From Salvelinus alpinus (Eukaryota > Chordata > Actinopteri > Salmoniformes > Salmonidae), in NCBI RefSeq assembly GCF_045679555.1, contig NC_092087.1:22406925-22470924 (forward strand): 64,000 nucleotides of DNA, read 5' to 3'. The notes under the pieces were generated by a model. It was not told the DNA's origin. It was given only the letters and a program-made list of their open reading frames with translations, and searched no databases. Made by a program: the position numbers and the translations under genes. Positions 53,168-63,819 of the stretch are shown one piece after another (the stretch's first letter is position 1; each line of letters begins with the position of its first letter).

Positions 53168-53952
53168 ATATATATTTTTATTTTATTTTATTACAATGGA
53201 GTATATTTGTATAATGGAGGGGCACAATAACATGATATACTGTTAGTCAAATGAAGGTTCTTTGAAAAAAGCTTTATTAAACCAATTTCTTTGTTTAAAC
53301 AAAAGTGAACATAGGTATGTATACATGTTACCCTGCTATCTCTAAAATTGAAATAACAATAATACATCATATGGGAGGACAATCCATATGCCTATAAGAA
53401 GTGAAAGTTTTTGAATTTCACTTAAAACTGACAGTCTAAATGTATGCATAATCTAATGTAGGCCTACTAAATATGTACAATGTTCCCACCAATATTAGCT
53501 ACAGACACCATACATTTTCTTTTGCACCATTTCAGCATACCTTTATCTGGAGCCAGAAGTTTTAACAGCTAGTTTCTATACTTGTGTAGTTCCTAATTTA
53601 TGAATTAGTAATTATTCTTTACTTAAACTGAGCATCCCACTGAATTTATGAAGTCTTAATTTGTCCTGTCAGTCTCTCCTACCTTCCCTGACTTCCCTAT
53701 AACTGAAGAACTGCAGAGTGTAAGGATTACCTGCACCAAACCCTCATGCTTCCCCTGTACCGCAGGTCTTTCAGGCTGCTCTCATTTTGATGGATCATCT
53801 TACCGACCCAAGGCACCTTATTTAGGCCTAGAGTCTGTAGTAAACTAACAGAAGGTGATTCAGGTTTTTGATCAACCATCTTGATAAGGGCCCATCTCTA
53901 TTTTTGGCGCCTCAATGCTTGGAGATCTCTCTTCTGGCAGGTTTGATTTTCC
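53168..53952 (-). other. adnp 3' UTR and flank
   Basis: Downstream of adnp on the minus strand. An AATAAA lies at 53278-53273 (tttatt on the plus strand) and could end the transcript near 53250. No other coding region is supported. Confidence 0.5.
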
Positions 53953-56148
53953 TTAAGATGTGACATCCACAGATTTTGGTGTGTCAACTTGCCCATTCTC
54001 AATGGAACAGTCCTCTGGTTCCGACTCACTATCAGATGAGTCAATAGATATGGGTTCTGTGTAAGTACTTAGCTTGAGGGTACAGTTAATTGTCTCGCAT
54101 TGCTTTCTTTGGTCTGTGTTAAGAGCCGGCCTAGACTTAAAGGCCTTCTCCACTGACGTGATGGGGAGCTTGGTTTTCTCCTCAAAGTCCATGTCATGCT
54201 TCAGTCCCTTGAGTGCCTGCATGTCAAAGCCAAGTAGCACTTTCAATTTCCTGGTCTCACAGTCTCCCTCACATGACCTCCGTCGATTAGCGAAGTGACT
54301 GGCAATGTCAGACTTCCAGAGCCACAGGCTTGCAGACAGCTTCTCTTCTTCCTGTGAAGTTAAATAGGGGCAACGATTGAAATAGGTCGTGAGGAAGGCT
54401 TTGCGTGCTTCATAAGTCTTGTGCTCATAGTTCCTAGGGTCCAACACTAGATCCACGGCCTCCCCTGGCTTGTCCATATTCATGGGGGAATATACATCAT
54501 TTTTTATCTTCATCCTCTTGGAGCCAGACATGGGTTGGGAGGGTAGCTGACGCTTTAAGAACCCTGCACCAGAGGAGTTGAGTGTCAAGGCAGACTTTGG
54601 TCCCAGGCCCTTCTGGGCCCTTCCCACAGCTCGGCACTGCACAAGGTGCAGAGTGATCGTGGAGGCCACCATGTTGCTGGTGTAGACGCCCAAACAGTGG
54701 ATGCACTTGTACGTCATCTTCTTCTCTACAGGGTGCATTGTCTGAAGCACTTGGTGTCGTTCTCTCAGATGCTGTGACAAGGCATCAGATATAGGACCCT
54801 TGAGGATGGTAAAACATAGTGGGCATAGGGTCTTGCCAACCTCATTGCTGCCAGATACAGTGGCTTGACTTCTGGCAAGCATGTCCTTCTTATTCACTGG
54901 CATCTTCGAAGGCAGACTCTTCACTGGAGTGTGGAAGCTGTTCTGGGCATGGGAAGCCATAGACTGCTCCTGAGCAGCTACAGGTTCCTTCATGTTATAG
55001 GTTATAACAATAAGCTGTATGATTTTGTTCTTAGCCTGCCCAATCGTGAGGTCAAAGGTAAGCGGGGAGGCGGCTGGAGGACCAACAAAGTCATCTGGAT
55101 GAGCCTGCCCCACATGATCTAGCATTTTCTCCACATTATTGAAGCTGGCATGACACTGTGGGCAGGTGAGCCCATGGATCAGCATGTGGTTAAGCAACGT
55201 GTCACTGGGAAGATATCGGTTGCAAAGCAAACACTTACTGGTGAAGTTGTGGATCTTCATGATATACTTGGCAATTGCCCATACCTTCTTAGCCCTGTGT
55301 GCCTTCTCAAAATGAGCACTGTACAGGTTTTCAGGGAAGAGCTCATTGCAGACTGTGCACATTTTCCACTTCTGTGTTTGGGATGTAAGACTAGCATTAG
55401 CACCTTCTCCCAAACCACCATTGCCAGGAATGTTCAAACGCTGGCCAGCAATAGAGGACTGACTTGTCACATTCTTTAGTCCAGTAGGTCCCTGCTTTAG
55501 ATGGACCCCCACCATATGGCTAACCTGTTCAGATGTCAGGGTACGACCCCCAGTCATCACAGAACCCTTCTGGGCCATCCCATAGCTTTGCGGTCTGGAC
55601 ACCACAACGTTAGCATGTCCAATCATGGTTGTCACCTGAGAGCCAATGCGCTCATGATATTCAATGACATGCTGCACCAGCGCCTCATAACTACGGGTGG
55701 AGAATTGACAGCGCTTACAGAGGATGTTGTTGCCGTTGACAGCATTGGCTCCATTTTTGACTGATGTTGCTGAGACCATGGCAACATAGGGTGAGACCAC
55801 ATGCTGGAAGTGCTCCCTGTAGATGTGCCTTCGCACAACATTGTACAGAGGGTCCCGGAAGTTACACTTCTTGCAATAGTACATTGCCTTCTCCACCTTG
55901 TTATTTGCCCCCACAGCAGCCCCCTGGTAGCCCCCTAGACCCTGACGTGCCACACTAGATATGTGGAAGACCTTGACATGCGTTTCCATTGTCTTCTTGC
56001 TCGCAGTGAAGGTGCAGTAAGGGCAGTTGAGCAGGATGCGGTTCTCAAAGTTGTGCCTGTGGACATTTCGGAAGTGGTTTTTGTAGCCCGAGTAGTACTT
56101 GGAAGAGAAGTTGCACTCTGTGCAGCAGAAAGGCTTTGACCGGTACTC
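53953..56148 (-). CDS. adnp: adnp large last coding exon
   Basis: Begins after the acceptor 'aattttttacag' with EYRSKPFCC, as in the family (DYRTKPFCC in human), and runs 731 codons to TAA at 53953-53955. A longer reading upstream to 56196 is intron translation and is not used. Contains all zinc fingers and the homeodomain. Confidence 0.95.
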   Translation of the reverse strand, partial: EYRSKPFCCTECNFSSKYYSGYKNHFRNVHRHNFENRILLNCPYCTFTASKKTMETHVKVFHISSVARQGLGGYQGAAVGANNKVEKAMYYCKKCNFRDPLYNVVRRHIYREHFQHVVSPYVAMVSATSVKNGANAVNGNNILCKRCQFSTRSYEALVQHVIEYHERIGSQVTTMIGHANVVVSRPQSYGMAQKGSVMTGGRTLTSEQVSHMVGVHLKQGPTGLKNVTSQSSIAGQRLNIPGNGGLGEGANASLTSQTQKWKMCTVCNELFPENLYSAHFEKAHRAKKVWAIAKYIMKIHNFTSKCLLCNRYLPSDTLLNHMLIHGLTCPQCHASFNNVEKMLDHVGQAHPDDFVGPPAASPLTFDLTIGQAKNKIIQLIVITYNMKEPVAAQEQSMASHAQNSFHTPVKSLPSKMPVNKKDMLARSQATVSGSNEVGKTLCPLCFTILKGPISDALSQHLRERHQVLQTMHPVEKKMTYKCIHCLGVYTSNMVASTITLHLVQCRAVGRAQKGLGPKSALTLNSSGAGFLKRQLPSQPMSGSKRMKIKNDVYSPMNMDKPGEAVDLVLDPRNYEHKTYEARKAFLTTYFNRCPYLTSQEEEKLSASLWLWKSDIASHFANRRRSCEGDCETRKLKVLLGFDMQALKGLKHDMDFEEKTKLPITSVEKAFKSRPALNTDQRKQCETINCTLKLSTYTEPISIDSSDSESEPEDCSIENGQVDTPKSVDVTS

Positions 56149-56762
56149 CTGTAAAAAATTAAAATAATAAACAGGCGAGTTTGAAAATGTAATCACAACA
56201 TTTACAAAATTGAAATGGTTGCTCCTTTATCCAAAACTAGTTGTATTTATGATTGTGACAAACAAAGAAGTACTATAATCATTACAAGCCCCAGAATAAG
56301 GGGTAATTAAATTAATTTCTCATTTCTAGTGTGAGTCATTTACCTGTGTTTTTGAGAATGTCGGATCCCATGAACAAAGTTCCAGGCAGACAGTATTCTT
56401 CACATAGTTCTCATCTGGGCAAAATTCTTTGAGGTCCTATGTGAGAGGGACAATTATTCTGATCAGAAATCACAGTACTGTATGCTGGAACTTGTCAAAT
56501 TAGATTATATGCCTATTAATTTTTACCACCATATTTTTTTCGGAAGCACAAATGACTATAAAAATGAGTGAAACTCTTACGTTAGGCGCACACACACAAC
56601 ACTAAAACCTTAGTGATAGGTAAAAGCTATGACTTGTTTTATTTTCTCTCCTACCTCCGCTTGCTCCTTACAGTACTCCAGTCCAATGTCACAGAGAGCC
56701 ACCTTCACCTGTTTCCTTGCTCTTCGTATCCTAGTGAGGTTGTTCACAGGGAGTTGATACAT
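53953..56762 (-). CDS. adnp: Activity-dependent neuroprotector homeobox protein
   Basis: Nuclear zinc-finger/homeodomain protein; in mammals it forms the ChAHP complex with CHD4 and HP1 and limits chromatin access and CTCF binding. Exons 56762-56655, 56436-56344 and 56148-53953, all in phase 0, give 798 aa. The start [20 protein letters not shown] and '[12 protein letters not shown]' match vertebrate ADNP closely. Multiple C2H2-type fingers follow: '[20 protein letters not shown]', '[20 protein letters not shown]', '[20 protein letters not shown]', '[20 protein letters not shown]', '[20 protein letters not shown]', '[20 protein letters not shown]' and '[14 protein letters not shown]'. The homeodomain is at about 636-694 ('[20 protein letters not shown]'). 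Human ADNP is 1,102 aa; here the protein stops about 105 residues past the homeodomain and no NAPVSIPQ peptide is seen. The tail has a SUMO-interaction-like '[11 protein letters not shown]'. Paralog (a or b) not assigned. Confidence 0.95.
56344..56436 (-). CDS. adnp: adnp coding exon 2
   Basis: 31 codons, [20 protein letters not shown] then [11 protein letters not shown], with acceptor ctatag|gac and donor acacag|gtaaat. Too short for routine ORF calling. Aligns to the human segment ending WDPSLTKNQ. Confidence 0.94.
56655..56762 (-). CDS. adnp: adnp coding exon 1 (start codon)
   Basis: 36 codons from the ATG at 56762, eight bases after the acceptor 'ttcttgcag'; donor gcggag|gtagga. Family N-terminus. 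The apparent reading beyond the donor is intron. Confidence 0.94.
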
Positions 56763-56771
56763 CTTTCCAGA

Positions 56772-57954
56772 CTGCAAGAATAAATCACAGAGAATTCTAT
56801 TACTACTCATGTCAAACCCATATGGCCTGCTCATACACAAAGTTAGCCAAGTACCTCAACTCCATGATGATTTTATCCAGGGTTGATCTCAAACTAGTTT
56901 TTGTTTTAAATGAACCACTGACTTGCTATGAAGTCAATACAAAAAAAAGCACATTCTTAAACCCTTACCATGTACCAGTTTATCCTCTGCTGTTGCGAGC
57001 GTTTGTTTGTTGAAACGTTTTAATAAAACATTAATCAAATACAACCGTTACCTTGTTGAGATTTAATTGGCACATGCGCATTCGTGCTGAATTGGCATCT
57101 TAGAGCAACAGCAATTTAGAAACAGTCGCTGGTTGTAGTTACTTCATTAAAGTCTTATTAAAAAGTATGCATTTCAGCAAACAAAAAAAATGCACGCAAT
57201 AGAGGACAAACATTGTAATATTTGAAGTATCGATTGCATAGCGACTCGAATGCGTTGTAGGTTAATAAAAAAAGATAGTCTACATTCAACTCCGTAGATG
57301 AAATCATCGTGGAGTTGAGGTACTTGGCAATAACGTTAAGATTATTTGCATTCGAAGATCATAGCTAAATCACAAACAGCATTGATTGGCACAGACATGA
57401 TGCGACTTCAATTCTGGTACAACATTATTCTCATCTATTGGCTTCCTGTACAGCTGAAACGTCCTTATGTAGCTATGCGGTCGTCACTACTTACCATAGC
57501 CACAAAATCATAAACCCCGCCCATTTCTACAATTTATCTTTAAGTGATTTTAAACCTAACCACAGTGCTAACCTTATGACTGACCTTAAATTAAGACTAA
57601 AACGAATATGGGCCTAACGCGTTAGCGAATTAAGCTAGCTAACATCACTTAAACCTCTGATGGTTAGTTACAAATCCTTTGTCAAAGGTTGGTTATCTAG
57701 CTAACGTTATGTTTAATGTTAGTAATCATTATGAAGTGAGGTAAAGAAAATACACAATGGATGCTAGTTAAGATACCTTATTTGTTAGCTAGCGTCAGTT
57801 TAGCAGAAGGCGAACTGGCTAGCATGCAGTAGCTAGCCAATGTCTAGCCAGCCGATGATAGCCAGGCATGTTTGTTCGCTAGTTAACTTGCCGCCATAAC
57901 TAGTTAGATAACTAGTTATACAAAATACCGCGCCTCAACTCTAACCAATCTTAC
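56772..57954 (-). other. adnp 5' intron
   Basis: Between the untranslated exon (donor at 57955/57954) and the coding exon acceptor at 56772. No coding region or identifiable transposon; 'agctagctaac'-type CT/GA-rich low-complexity patches near 57630-57890. Confidence 0.55.
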
Positions 57955-58300
57955 CTGGTATGTCTCCGAACCCAACCACACAAAAACTGGCTGCCCAAAT
58001 GGTTTGCTGAGATAAATGCTAGCTAACAAGTAACGGTAGCTCGTTGGCTAACAAATGAATCCAACTCAATGATGCGGTTGTTGTTCGTCCTCGCCAAGCC
58101 GGTGGTGCTGTTTAGCTAGTTAGCAAAATCTCAGCCATCTGCAATATACGTTCAATTAATTGCTAGCTAATAGCCACAATATGTGGGGTGGATTTCTAGT
58201 GCATATTGTACAGCATACATGGCCAATTGGACTGTTACAATTGAATCCGACAATCATCAGCACTTCTCTTGAACGTTCCCAACTAACCCGAGCCAAGTCA
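57955..58300 (-). other. adnp: adnp untranslated first exon (5' end approximate)
   Basis: Donor 'ggtataccag'-type border: minus-strand ...cataccag|gtaagattg at 57955/57954. The upstream limit is set by the promoter motifs near 58305-58333. Non-coding. Confidence 0.5.
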
Positions 58301-58335
58301 ATCCAAAATGGCGAGGAGGAAAAGACGGAAGTGAA
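58301..58335 (-). promoter_or_regulatory. adnp: adnp core promoter with YY1-like and ETS-like motifs
   Basis: 'caaaatggcg' (58304-58313) is a YY1-type AAnATGGCG motif and 'acggaagtg' (58325-58333) an ETS/GABP site. They lie close together and no TATA box is present. This arrangement is typical of housekeeping TATA-less promoters, where such motifs lie at or just after the start site. The direction towards adnp is inferred from gene position. Confidence 0.55.
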
Positions 58336-58921
58336 TGTTTGGGGAGATAAGTTTTAAATGTACAATATTTTTTTCTGAGATATGTGCTTCCCTTAGTACT
58401 GAGTATCTAATTGTTTCAAAAGTCACACCTATGTTTCTTGGGTGTAAAATCAAGGAAAGTGGTCCAAAAGCATCATATATTTTTTACTCTGACTGGAGCC
58501 ACCCACCTATTCCACGACATGTGGGCCCATAGAAGACTAGGCCACAGACAGAACAATGAGCTAGTTATAAAAAGTATTTGACTAGGCTACTACACTCTGA
58601 CCCTGTGATATAGTTTTAGTTAGTTTTGCCAATTTTTCTCTAGGCTAGCAACTGTAGCCACCACCAGGAATAGGCTAATACTATCTAACTAAACAATCTA
58701 CAGCATGGATGCTCAACAACAAAGCCATGCACTCTTATAAAACATTTTTCAAGAGTCTCCCAAGAAATTGGAAGTAGTATCTTACAGATCAATATATAGC
58801 TTAGAGATCAATTTGTACAAATGTCCAACCACACTGCCCCTTTGTAACACAGCACACAATAGTTTAGCTAGTTCAGGAGATTTCTGAGGCAGGTTTTGGA
58901 GAATTTTGAAGGTACTTCTGG
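58336..58921. other. Intergenic, adnp promoter to deptor 3' end
   Basis: No exon or clear repeat seen. Contains the 3' flank of the deptor-like gene. Confidence 0.45.
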
Positions 58922-59026
58922 TCACCCCAGTGGTTCCATGACCTCCAACACAACAGTGCGAGGTCCCGTCATCACCAGCCTGGTGACCTGGCAGTAACCC
59001 AGGTGAAGAATGCTTTGCCCATTCAC
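58922..59026 (-). pseudogene. deptor: deptor-like exon, PDZ C-terminal half and stop
   Basis: Reads VNGQSILHLGYCQVTRLVMT then GPRTVVLEVMEPLG and TGA (58924-58922). The human counterpart is VNGLNVLHVDYRTVSNLILT then GPRTIVMEVMEELEC. The expected 5' residues (VCQFVVS type) are missing, and the only frame-consistent acceptor is 'gtgagtcag' directly before VNG. Confidence 0.85.
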
Positions 59027-59095
59027 CTGACTCACTTAGGTTTACAATAAGAATCAGGAGAATGTCACAAAAAATAGGAACTATGTTTGTGTTAC

Positions 59096-59193
59096 CTTAA
59101 CCCCTGCAGCAGGGCTTCCAGGATCGACTGCCTGGACGTAAACTGGGGCCATACCTCTGATCACAAAGCCCCAGCATCCCCCATCACATGAGA
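59096..59193 (-). pseudogene. deptor: deptor-like exon, PDZ N-terminal half
   Basis: Reads CDGGCWGFVIRGMAPVYVQA then VDPGSPAAAGVK and the donor gttaag|gtaaca. The human counterpart is GWGFVVRG...IQAVDPSGPAAAAGMK. The frame is open in this block; acceptor 'cttataacag' likely. Confidence 0.85.
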
Positions 59194-59256
59194 TGCTGTT
59201 ATAAGGGGACTATATTTATTTCCCCCAATAGAGACAAGACTAGAAAATGAAGGTCA

Positions 59257-59431
59257 TACACTACCCTAAATATTTTTATTTATTTTACCAGTCAAGTCTG
59301 TTAAGAACAAATTCTTATTTTCAATGACGGCCTAGTTCAGGGGCAGAACAACAGATTTGTCAGCTCAGGGATTTGATCTTGCAACCTTTCGGTAACTAGT
59401 CCAGAGCTCTAACCACTAGGCTACCGCCCCA
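59257..59431 (-). mobile_element. tRNA-derived SINE, second type
   Basis: On the minus strand: 'gggcggtagcctagtggtta' then 'gagctctggactagttaccg', a tRNA-like head with box B-like 'ttgcaagatcaaatccc', ending '...taagaatttgttcttaacag'. Common in salmonids. No clear target duplication. Confidence 0.8.
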
Positions 59432-61130
59432 TATTTATTTGGACAGTGAAGCTACAACTTTTAATTTGGTTCTATACTCCAGCATTTTGGATTTGAGACT
59501 CGGCAGAAGGTCCGAAAAAGAAGACGTTCTTGCTCAATATTATTATTAAAAAAAAATGTTTTCAGTGGCGATTTTATCATGTAAATCTTAGTGGGGCAAA
59601 AAAAAAAGGTGGGATGCATGCCAGCAAAGCCACTACACAACACAACACTAAACAATACATTAATTGCACTATAATGGTAACTGTTCAAACGGCCAGCTCA
59701 TCTCCTTTCCAAGACCCCAACTTTCTTTTGGTTTTCCTATTGGAATGAGGTCATAATCATCATCATTTTATTAGTCAATAAGCAGCCTTCTTTCCCGGGA
59801 CAGGGTAATACCCGACCAGGCAGAGCCTCAGCAGTCTATAGTGTCCATTCTGATGATGAAGCTGTTTTTCTCTCCTGCTTATTTTTCCTCCTTAGAAGAA
59901 ATTGCTTTTATTTCTGATGTTATTGTGCATGCAGCTAAATAACCACAATTAGTATCAGAGAGAGTGGTGTTGTATGTGTGTGTGTGTGGATCATCATTAA
60001 ATCCTTGATCTGGAACTACTGCTTCCTCATGTTCTGAACGGACACCCTGTGGTGGTTGCTACCAGCCTAAAACCCAGCACCTAAGTTTTTTTCTATCCTT
60101 TTTATTGGTCCTTCGAATTCATATTCATATTTTACAGTAACAAATGGTGCTTACAAACTGTTAGGGCCTACATAAAGCTGTCCCAACAGCAGTCCAAACA
60201 CCTTACCACTGCTACACCTGGCTATCAGCGGAGCCTTGTCTGGCAGCGAAATAGTTCATTCAGCCTCATTTACTGCCTTTTAAGAAACATAGCTGATATG
60301 GCAGACAACTCTTACAATATTCAATGATTACATTTATTTGAAACAGGTTATAGGCTATAGTCACCACCAAGTTAGAACAGGAGGTGAAAATAGACCAAAT
60401 TATTAGAGTGAGGCACATTGAACGCCATTTCTATCTTTGCGTGTCAAAAAAGATGCACGTTATATAACACTATTTGACACGTTAAATAAGCTTTTAATTT
60501 GACGTGTCAAATAACGCAAATCTATTATTATAATCTATTATAATGTTGTGTGTGCTGAATTTGCACGTGCAAGCCAAGCACCACAACTACTATGTGTTTA
60601 CAATACCGCACTATTCCAAATTATTAGGGTGAGGCACATGGGCTACTAACAGTTTACTACACAACATACACTTAGTATTACGTTACTTTTTTAGCTACAG
60701 TATAGATTTCTCCCTTGCATATTACATCATTTATGCTGTAGCATACAAGAGTTTGCTATTTCCAACTTGTGTAATCTTTATGTACAATGGCCGATGAGCA
60801 CCGATACGTTTTATCTATAATTTCTCTTCATTATCTCTCATCATATGACAAGGATTAAAAAGAATTTGCCAGTAGATTGTCAACTTGATGACAACTGATG
60901 ATGACTGCTAGCTAAGACATTGAAAGTGAGATGTTGACATGATCAGTCCAATCAAAGTTACTGTAGATATAACATGATTTGATGTCATTCTTTCTGTGGC
61001 CAATGGCCTTGAGCCTTCTTGGATGGGCACTTCTAATATAACTCTATGGCAGAATCCAAGAGGCTAAAATTTTCACGCTCTAATCTTAGAATTGGGGATG
61101 ACGTACTGTCCCATTCAAAGTTCCTAACAT
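59432..61130. other. Intronic deptor-like region, no exon recognised
   Basis: Expected to hold the DEP2 end and linker exons if the gene were whole; none was recognised. Contains short (TG)n near 59974-59990 and palindromic 'gacacgttaaataagc' / 'tttgacgtgtcaaata' patches near 60475-60512. Confidence 0.4.
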
Positions 61131-61137
61131 TTTCCGG

Positions 61138-61475
61138 ATTGACCTTCATGTCTTTAAGTGATGATGGACTGTCGTTTCCCTTTGCTTATTTTTGCTGTTC
61201 TTGCCATAATATGGACTTGGTGTTTTACCAAATAGGGCTATCTTCTGTATACCAACCCTACCTTGTCACAACACAACTGATTGGCTCAAACTCATTAAGA
61301 AGGAAAGAAGTTCAACAAATTAACTTTTTAAGAAGGTACACCTGTTAATTGACATACATTCCAGGTGACTACCTCATGAAGCTGGTTGAGAAAATGCCAA
61401 GGGTGTGCAAAGCTGTCATCAAGGCAAAGGGTGGCTACTTTGAATAATCTAATATATAACCCTTGAATGAGTACT
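61138..61475 (-). mobile_element. Tc1 fragment (family of 48804), deleted
   Basis: Contains 'tgatgatggactgtcgtttc' (transposase start region in reverse), 'ggtacacctgttaattgaca' and 'gtggctactttgaataatct', then 'cccttgaatgagtactg', a broken terminal repeat. The transposase interior is missing. Confidence 0.75.
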
Positions 61476-61555
61476 GTCTATATTTATATTTATATATATA
61501 TATATATATATAGACAGTACTCATCCTTGAATGATATATATATATATATATATAT
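61476..61555. repeat. (TA)n palindromic spacer between two Tc1 pieces
   Basis: Two (TA)n runs enclose 'agacagtactcatccttgaa', which is itself a scrap of the Tc1 terminal repeat. The whole stretch can form a cruciform and joins two oppositely oriented Tc1 pieces. Confidence 0.7.
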
Positions 61556-62612
61556 AGAAATTACTCATTCAAGGGTTTTTCTTTATTTTTTATTAGAAGT
61601 AGAATAATAGTGAAGACATCAAAACTATGAAATAACTCATATGGAGTCATGTAGTTACAAAAAAAGTGTTTAACAAATAAATGTTATATTTGAGATTCTT
61701 CAAAGTTGCCACCCTTTGCCTTGATGACAGCTTTGCACACTCTTGGCATCCTCTCGACCAGCTTCATGAGGTAGTCTCCTGGAATGCAATTCAATTAACA
61801 GGCGTGCCTTCTTAAAAGGTCATTTGTGGAATTTATTTCCTTAATGCTTTTGAGCCAATTAGTTGTGTTGTGACAAGGTAAGGGTGGTATACAGAAGATA
61901 GCCCTATTTCGTAAAGGACCAAGTTCATATTATGGCAAGGACAGCTCAAATAATCAAAGAGAAACGACAGTCCATCATTACCTTACGACATGAAGGTCAG
62001 TCAATACGGAAAATTTTAAGAACTTTGAAAGCTTCTTCAAGTGCAGTCGCAAAAAACATCAAGCGCTATGATGAAACTGGCTTTCATGAGGACTGCCACA
62101 GGAAAGGAAGCTGCAGAGGATAAGTTCATGAGAGTTACCAGCCTCAGAACTTGCAGCCCAAAAAAATGCTTCAAAGAGTTCAAGTAACAGACACATCTCA
62201 ACATCAACTGTTCAGAGGAGATTGCGTGAATCAGGCCTTCATGGTCGAATTGCTGCAAAGAAACTACTACTAAAGGACACCAATAATAAGAAGAGGCTTG
62301 CTTGGGCCAAGAAACACGAGCATTGGACATTTGCCTGGTGGAAATCTATCCTTTGGTCTGCATTCCAAGCATTCCAGGTGAAGCTGGTTGAGAGAATGCC
62401 AAGTGTGTATAAAGATGTCATCAAGGCAAAGGGTGGCTACTTTGAAGAATCCATAATAGAAAATATATTTCAATTTTGTTTTTAAGCACTTCTTTTGGTT
62501 ACTACATGATTCCACATGCATTATTTAATCGTTATTCTACAATGTAGAAAATAGTAAAAAATAAAGAAAAATCCTTGAATGAGTAGGTGTGTCCAAAGTT
62601 TTGACTGGTACT
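61556..62612 (+). mobile_element. Tc1 element (family of 48804), internally deleted
   Basis: Left side 'actcattcaagggtttttct', lacking the outermost terminal bases; right end '...gtgtccaaagttttgactgg' + 'tact' at 62612. About 1.06 kb, shorter than the usual 1.5-1.6 kb. Transposase piece from 61932: 'MARTAQIIKEKRQSIITLRH' (N-terminal HTH), then frame breaks, and '[20 protein letters not shown]' fused directly to a C-terminal 'FQVKLVERMPSVYK', so the catalytic core is deleted. Confidence 0.85.
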
Positions 62613-62716
62613 ATATATAGGGGACCACAAAAAGCATCATACTAATTGGTTATGATAGAAGTCATTTAAGTAGGCTAGCAACTGTGAGGCTGGGGAACCA
62701 GTATTACCTCAATTTT

Positions 62717-62957
62717 ATTTTTATTTTTTAAATTTAACCTTTATTTTAGTAGGCAAGTCAGTTAGGAACAAATTCTTATTTTACAATGATGGCCTACACA
62801 GGCCAAACCCGGATGACACTGGGCCAATTGTGCGCCGCCCTATGGGACTCCCAATCACGGCTGGTTGTGATACAGCCTGGATTCGAACCAGGGTGTCTGT
62901 AGTGACACCTCTAGTACTGAGATGCAGTGCCTTAGAGTGCTGCACAACTTGGGAGCC
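62717..62957 (-). mobile_element. tRNA-derived SINE (HpaI-like)
   Basis: On the minus strand: '...gcactctaaggcactgcatc' head, 'ggttcgaatccaggctgtat' (box B-like), 'tgattgggagtcccataggg' and the tail 'cctaactgacttgcctacta' + 'aaataaagg'. Same type as 48588-48801. Lies just downstream of the DEP2-like exon. Confidence 0.85.
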
Positions 62958-62995
62958 AAATGTAATGGGCCAAAGGTCAAAAGGTAACATCTCAC

Positions 62996-63174
62996 AACGG
63001 GATGAATGATGCCATGCTCCAGCAAGGCATGGCAGAGCTCCAAACCCTGGCGCCTGCTCTCTGTCTTTCCATTCTGTAGCAACCAGTCGATCAACTGGCA
63101 GCCAGGGAAGGAGCGCTGGTATGCAACACCCTGCGCCTCCCTTAGATGCAGAATGGAGTCTGACAGTTATTACA
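62996..63174 (-). pseudogene. deptor: deptor-like exon, DEP2 domain
   Basis: Reads LREAQGVAYQRSFPGCQLID then WLLQNGKTESRRQGLELCHA and LLEHGIIHPV. The human counterpart is PREEEGVKYERTFMASEFLD, WLVQEGEATTRKEAEQLCHR, LMDHGIIQHV. Acceptor 'cattgcag'-type (ttgcag at 63175-63180), donor 'cccgtt|gtgaga'. Joining from the previous exon puts this frame off by one, and two TAA triplets lie near the exon start in the coding frame. Confidence 0.85.
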
Positions 63175-63439
63175 CTGCAAAACACACCACACACACAAAA
63201 CATGTCACATCCATTTTGCACTCGAGAGACAGAATGAATGGAACAGTTACACACAAACTTGTGTACACAATTGGTAAAGTTGAATGTTTCAGTCCATAAT
63301 CACCAAAACCAGCACATACTGAGAACATTCTGTAATTCAGATGATGTGGCTACCCTTCTTCCTAAGCTAGGCTTGACTTCTTCAAGGGCACCAGTTCCTA
63401 CCAGACAGAGACCCCCAGGGTAAACAAAGTAGTTCTTAC

Positions 63440-63560
63440 TGCTTATACAATCGTTGTCCTTGGATGAAGACCTTGACAGTGTTAAATGGAAATATGTCAT
63501 CATCCTTACGGAAACGGTACAGAAATGTTGCATCCTTGAACATAGGGTACTTGTCACAAA
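63440..63560 (-). pseudogene. deptor: deptor-like exon, end of DEP1
   Basis: Reads (V)CDKYPMFKDATFLYRFRKDD then DIFPFNTVKVFIQGQRLYK; the human segment is CDEHKEFKDVKLFYRFRKDD...VKAFMRGQRLYEK. Acceptor atctctttag at 63561, donor aagca|gtaaga. The exon alone is open. Confidence 0.88.
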
Positions 63561-63819
63561 CTAAAGAGATCAGAAAGGAAACATTTCCTGAAAATGTTTT
63601 CACATTTCCCTACTTTATAGTTCAGCATTTTGGATCTCCTGTATCAATGTTAGTATATTGGCAAAGCTCCTTGGCTCTTGGTATCCCTGATGTAGGAGGA
63701 AGTGTATAATAGGAGTTGAATATACACTTGGTCCTGTGTCAGGGCTATAGGCTCTTGGAAAAGCTCTTACTGTGCATTTTATATCCCCTTAGAGATGTTA
63801 CTGTGGTGCCCTACAGTAC

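Noticed and set aside
54497-55958. Plus- and minus-strand frames overlapping the adnp last exon
   Set aside because: Shadows of the long adnp exon in other frames.
56149-56196. Upstream start ([12 protein letters not shown]...) for adnp
   Set aside because: This is intron sequence read through the acceptor at 56149; the true start is the ATG at 56762 in an earlier exon.
62781-63254. 157-codon minus frame spanning the DEP2 exon and a SINE
   Set aside because: It is out of frame with the DEP2 reading and runs through a SINE; not a gene.
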